The notes beneath the pieces were generated by a model, which did not search any database, was not told where the DNA came from, and saw nothing but the letters and a program-made list of their open reading frames with translations. From UBA1189 sp045594245 (GTDB taxonomy: Bacteria > Bacteroidota > Bacteroidia > Bacteroidales > Bacteroidaceae): DNA of 64,000 nucleotides. Location: positions 1 to 64,000 of the forward strand of contig JAZNYG010000009.1 in assembly GCA_045594245.1 (NCBI GenBank). The letters run 5' to 3'. Shown here piece by piece: positions 60,931-64,000 of this stretch (its first letter is position 1; each line of letters starts with the position of its first letter). Both the position numbers and the translations under genes were made by a program.

Positions 60931-61076
60931 CGGATTATGACTAGAATGATGATACAAAGTGCAAATTAACACAATTTTTTTGGAATTTATTATGTTATTG
61001 TAGAACAAAAATGTGTCTGACTGATATGGCTAATAAAGGATAATACTATACTCTATAACAAGTAAATGGATGTTGT

Positions 61077-61108
61077 TTTCGTTTAATCGAAAAAATGAAT
61101 TATCTTTG
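61077..61108 (+). promoter_or_regulatory. Promoter of lepA
   Basis: TTTC (61077-61080), 20 bases, TATCTTTG (61101-61108), an exact -7 box. The leader to the ATG at 61138 is about 22 bases. Confidence 0.65.
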
Positions 61109-61137
61109 CATATTATTTAAGTAAAGTATATTCATAT

Positions 61138-62919
61138 ATGAAGCATATTAGAAATTTCTGTATCATTGCGCATATCGACCATGGTAAGTCTACATTGGCC
61201 GACCGCCTATTGGAATATACCAACACCATCAAGGTGACCGAGGGGCAGATGCTCGACGATATGGACTTGGAAAAGGAGCGCGGTATTACCATCAAGAGCC
61301 ATGCCATACAGATGGAGTATATGTATAAGGGAGAGAAGTATGTGCTCAACCTTATAGACACTCCAGGACACGTGGACTTCTCCTACGAGGTGTCGCGCTC
61401 AATAGCTGCTTGTGAAGGTGCACTGCTTGTGGTAGACGCCTCTCAAGGCGTACAAGCGCAAACCATTTCGAATCTCTACATGGCCATCGACAATGACCTG
61501 GAGATTATTCCCGTCATCAACAAGTGTGACATGCCCAGCGCCGAACCCGAAAAGGTGGAGGACGAAATCATCGAACTGCTTGGATGCAAGCGTGAAGAAA
61601 TTATCCGCGCTTCGGGCAAGACAGGCCAGGGCGTCGAGGATATCCTCAATGCTGTGATAGAGTGTATTCCTGCTCCTGAAGGCGACGAAAACGCTCCGCT
61701 GCAGTGCCTGATTTTCGACTCGGTATTCAACTCGTTCCGCGGTATTATCGCCTACTTCAAGATTCTCAACGGCACCATCCGTCAGGGCGACTTGGTGAAG
61801 TTCTTCAACACGGGCAAGGAGTACGATGCTGATGAGATAGGTGTACTTAAGATGGATATGGTGCCGCAGAAAGAACTGAAGGCCGGTAACGTAGGCTATA
61901 TCATCTCGGGAATCAAGACCTCTACCGAGGTAAAGGTGGGCGATACCATCACACACATCAAGGGAGGCTGCTCAGAGGCCATCGCTGGCTTCGAGGAGAG
62001 TAAACCTATGGTTTTTGCTGGTGTATATCCCATTGATGCTGAGGATTATGAGGACTTGCGTGCCTCATTAGAGAAATTGCAGCTCAACGATGCGTCACTC
62101 TCGTTCTTCCCCGAGTCGTCATTGGCCTTGGGATTCGGCTTCCGTTGTGGATTCCTCGGATTGCTCCACATGGAGATTGTGCAGGAACGACTCGACCGTG
62201 AGTTCGACATGAGTGTCATCACCACCGTACCCAACGTATCCTATAATGTGTATGACAAGCATGGCGAGTGCATTGAGGTACACAATCCTGGTGGCATGCC
62301 CGATGCTACCCTCATTGACCATATCGAGGAACCCTATATCAAGGCTTCGGTCATCACGACTACCGATTATATTGGTCCCATTATGACCCTGTGTCTCGGC
62401 AAGCGCGGTGAACTGGTGAAGCAGGAATACATCTCGGGCAATCGCGTGGAGATACACTACCTGATGCCGTTGGGTGAGATTGTAATTGACTTCTATGATA
62501 AGCTCAAGAGTATATCGAAGGGATACGCCTCGTTCGACTACCATCCCGCAGGCTATCGTCCCTCAAAGTTGGTCAAGCTTGATATCCTGCTCAATGGTGA
62601 GCCCGTGGATGCCCTCTCTACGCTCACACATATCGACAATGCGTACGACTTCGGCCGTCGCATGTGTGAGAAACTCAAGGAACTGATTCCGCGCCAACAG
62701 TTTGATATCGCTATCCAGGCAGCCATCGGTGGCAAGATTATTGCCCGCGAAACGGTGAAGCAGGTGCGCAAGGACGTGACGGCCAAGTGTTATGGTGGTG
62801 ACGTGTCTCGTAAGCGTAAGCTGCTCGAGAAACAGAAGAAGGGTAAGAAACGCATGAAACAGATTGGCAACGTGGAAGTTCCGCAGAAGGCCTTCCTTGC
62901 AGTATTGAAACTGGATTGA
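61138..62919 (+). CDS. lepA: Elongation factor 4 (LepA)
   Basis: The 593-residue GTPase has the G1 motif AHIDHGKSTLADRLLEYT, G2/G3 (ERGITIKSHAIQM; LIDTPGHVDFSYEV) and G4 NKCDMPSAEPEKV. It also has the LepA-specific C-terminal domain (LKSISKGYASFDYHPAGYRP; QFDIAIQAAIGGKIIARETV; YGGDVSRKRKLLEKQKKGKK). It lacks EF-G domain IV. Family knowledge: it acts on ribosomes, in initiation or back-translocation. A strong terminator follows. Confidence 0.98.
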   Translation: MKHIRNFCIIAHIDHGKSTLADRLLEYTNTIKVTEGQMLDDMDLEKERGITIKSHAIQMEYMYKGEKYVLNLIDTPGHVDFSYEVSRSIAACEGALLVVDASQGVQAQTISNLYMAIDNDLEIIPVINKCDMPSAEPEKVEDEIIELLGCKREEIIRASGKTGQGVEDILNAVIECIPAPEGDENAPLQCLIFDSVFNSFRGIIAYFKILNGTIRQGDLVKFFNTGKEYDADEIGVLKMDMVPQKELKAGNVGYIISGIKTSTEVKVGDTITHIKGGCSEAIAGFEESKPMVFAGVYPIDAEDYEDLRASLEKLQLNDASLSFFPESSLALGFGFRCGFLGLLHMEIVQERLDREFDMSVITTVPNVSYNVYDKHGECIEVHNPGGMPDATLIDHIEEPYIKASVITTTDYIGPIMTLCLGKRGELVKQEYISGNRVEIHYLMPLGEIVIDFYDKLKSISKGYASFDYHPAGYRPSKLVKLDILLNGEPVDALSTLTHIDNAYDFGRRMCEKLKELIPRQQFDIAIQAAIGGKIIARETVKQVRKDVTAKCYGGDVSRKRKLLEKQKKGKKRMKQIGNVEVPQKAFLAVLKLD

Positions 62920-62940
62920 TGTTCTCGACGAGACACAATA

Positions 62941-62985
62941 ACAAACATCCCGCCAGAGAATAAAAAATGGCGGGATGTTTGTTAT
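62941..62985 (+). terminator. Terminator after lepA
   Basis: A perfect 15-bp stem ACAAACATCCCGCCA / TGGCGGGATGTTTGT with a 12-base loop. The T-run is short (TTTGTTAT). Confidence 0.8.
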
Positions 62986-63098
62986 AGATATAATGATAGT
63001 TCATGGAGAATGAATGGCGATGAATGAACAGAATGTGATACTGGCAAACTCTTCCCGTTCCCTTTTTACTCCAGAATAAATAAAAAAACTGAAAAGAG

Positions 63099-64000
63099 AT
63101 GGAATGTGTAGGATGGTGGGCGATGATTCCGTTTTTTTTAATGTTGTTGTGTATTGCAGTGCTTCCATTATGTGTGCCCAAGTGGTGGAAGAATAATACA
63201 AACAAGTTGTTGGTGTCCGCTTTGTTGGGTATCCCTATAGCTGTGTTTATGGTGATGAATGGTATGGGCGCTAAGCTTGAGCATCAGATACTGTTTGATT
63301 ATATTCCCTTTATTATACTTCTTCTGGCACTTTATGTGGTTACTGGAGGTATCTATATTAGTGGTGACTTGGCTGCCAAACCTTGGATAAACACTACCTT
63401 CTTGGCTGTGGGTTATGTGCTTTCTTCTATTATGGGCACTACAGGGGCAGCTATGTTGCTTATACGTCCGCTCATAAATACTATTCGCCAATGTCATTTC
63501 AAGACGCATACCATCCTATTCTTTATTGCAGCAGTGGCCAACTGTGGAGGTTTGCTCACTCCGCTTGGTGACCCTCCCTTGTTTATGCTTTACTTGCGTG
63601 GAGCTGAATTTACTTGGTTCCTAAGACTTTTCCCTGCATGGCTTGCTACAGGTGTATTGTTGTTAGGTACATATTTTGTCGTGGATACATTCTATTATCA
63701 CCGTGAACGGAAAATGGTGACTGATTGTGATAATCGTAATGTGACACCTCTGGGGTTGTATGGTAAGCGTAATATTGTATTTTTGGTGCTGGTAATTTTT
63801 TCCGTAGCATTTCTTAATGAGAACTATATCCCTTCGATAGGCGGAGAGGCACCTATTTATATGCGTTATGTTCGTGAATATGCCTTGCTGGCAATAACGC
63901 TTGCCTCGTGGCTTATCACTGGTAAAAAACTGCGTGTGCACAACCATTTCTCATGGGCACCTATCGTAGAGGTCGCCTACCTGTTTATTGGAATATTTGT
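63099..64000 (+). CDS. NhaD/ArsB-superfamily sodium:proton antiporter, N-terminal part (runs off right edge)
   Basis: The frame opens with the ATG at 63099 (MECVGWWAMIPFFLMLLCIA) and stays open to the window end, 300 codons. It shows at least seven membrane helices. The ion-transporter superfamily motifs are IIMGTTGAAMLLIRPLI (written from residue 109 or so) and FFIAAVANCGGLLTPLGDPP (re-entrant turn). This is the cation antiporter type seen as 'sodium:proton antiporter' in Bacteroidetes. The C-terminal half lies outside. It is 114 bases past the lepA terminator and probably has its own promoter, which I could not identify. Confidence 0.85.
   Translation, partial: MECVGWWAMIPFFLMLLCIAVLPLCVPKWWKNNTNKLLVSALLGIPIAVFMVMNGMGAKLEHQILFDYIPFIILLLALYVVTGGIYISGDLAAKPWINTTFLAVGYVLSSIMGTTGAAMLLIRPLINTIRQCHFKTHTILFFIAAVANCGGLLTPLGDPPLFMLYLRGAEFTWFLRLFPAWLATGVLLLGTYFVVDTFYYHRERKMVTDCDNRNVTPLGLYGKRNIVFLVLVIFSVAFLNENYIPSIGGEAPIYMRYVREYALLAITLASWLITGKKLRVHNHFSWAPIVEVAYLFIGIF

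Overview
The window comes from a Bacteroidales genome, most likely a gut Bacteroidaceae or Prevotellaceae. The sequence supports this in several ways: promoters of the form TTTG (or GTTG, CTTG, TTTC), 19-20 bases, then TAnnTTTG; secreted lipoproteins and 6-bladed beta-propeller lipoproteins; many secreted glycoside hydrolases (GH2, GH20, GH27-like, GH28, GH31, GH78); S46 and C10 peptidases; HU-like DNA-binding proteins; and the lack of strong Shine-Dalgarno sequences. Apart from two AT-rich patches it looks like ordinary chromosome.

Layout. 1-7000 (minus): two beta-propeller lipoproteins followed by a complete RND tripartite efflux set (adaptor, pump, and a TolC-like outer-membrane protein that runs off the left edge), apparently one operon. 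7000-10300 (plus): a divergent membrane-anchored TPR/helix-turn-helix regulator and a third propeller lipoprotein. The intervening gap holds repeated ATGTACAT boxes. 10300-15800 (minus): HemW, a GH78 rhamnosidase, a decayed winged-helix remnant and a retropepsin-like secreted protein. 15900-17500: an HU-like gene with a palindrome array in its probable 5' leader, bracketed by two inverted 58-bp MITE-like repeats. 17500-23500: an AT-rich defence island with a Sau3AI/MutH-like restriction enzyme, an overlapping cytosine-5 methyltransferase and a 666-aa unknown protein ending in a HEPN-like RNHYAH motif. 23900-30350: PH-domain protein, C10 protease, GH28, DUF554 protein and GH20; the GH28 and GH20 genes share an operator/promoter element. 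30390-30800: four tRNAs (Gly, Leu, Leu, Gly). 31000-39700: PheA, then a GH27-like, GH2 and S46 peptidase operon. 39750-41450: LysO-type exporter, FKBP isomerase, tRNA-Gly(CCC). 41500-44100: an integrase scar beside that tRNA, small unknown genes and a truncated leucine-rich-repeat gene. 44100-50400: DinB, DUF362 ferredoxin-like protein, MalY-type lyase, choloylglycine-hydrolase-family enzyme, and a TrpB-like enzyme behind a previously unlisted trp leader peptide and attenuator. 50450-64000: M3 peptidase, LigA, a very large two-module sensor protein, GH31 with PA14, LepA, and a sodium/proton antiporter that runs off the right edge.

The strongest regulatory observation is a complete transcription attenuator upstream of the orphan trpB-like gene: promoter, 15-codon leader peptide with three consecutive Trp codons, and a terminator. 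The strongest candidate for an undescribed system is the three-gene restriction/methylation/HEPN island. Everything here is read from sequence alone; family names rest on motifs that I recognise and no database search was run.
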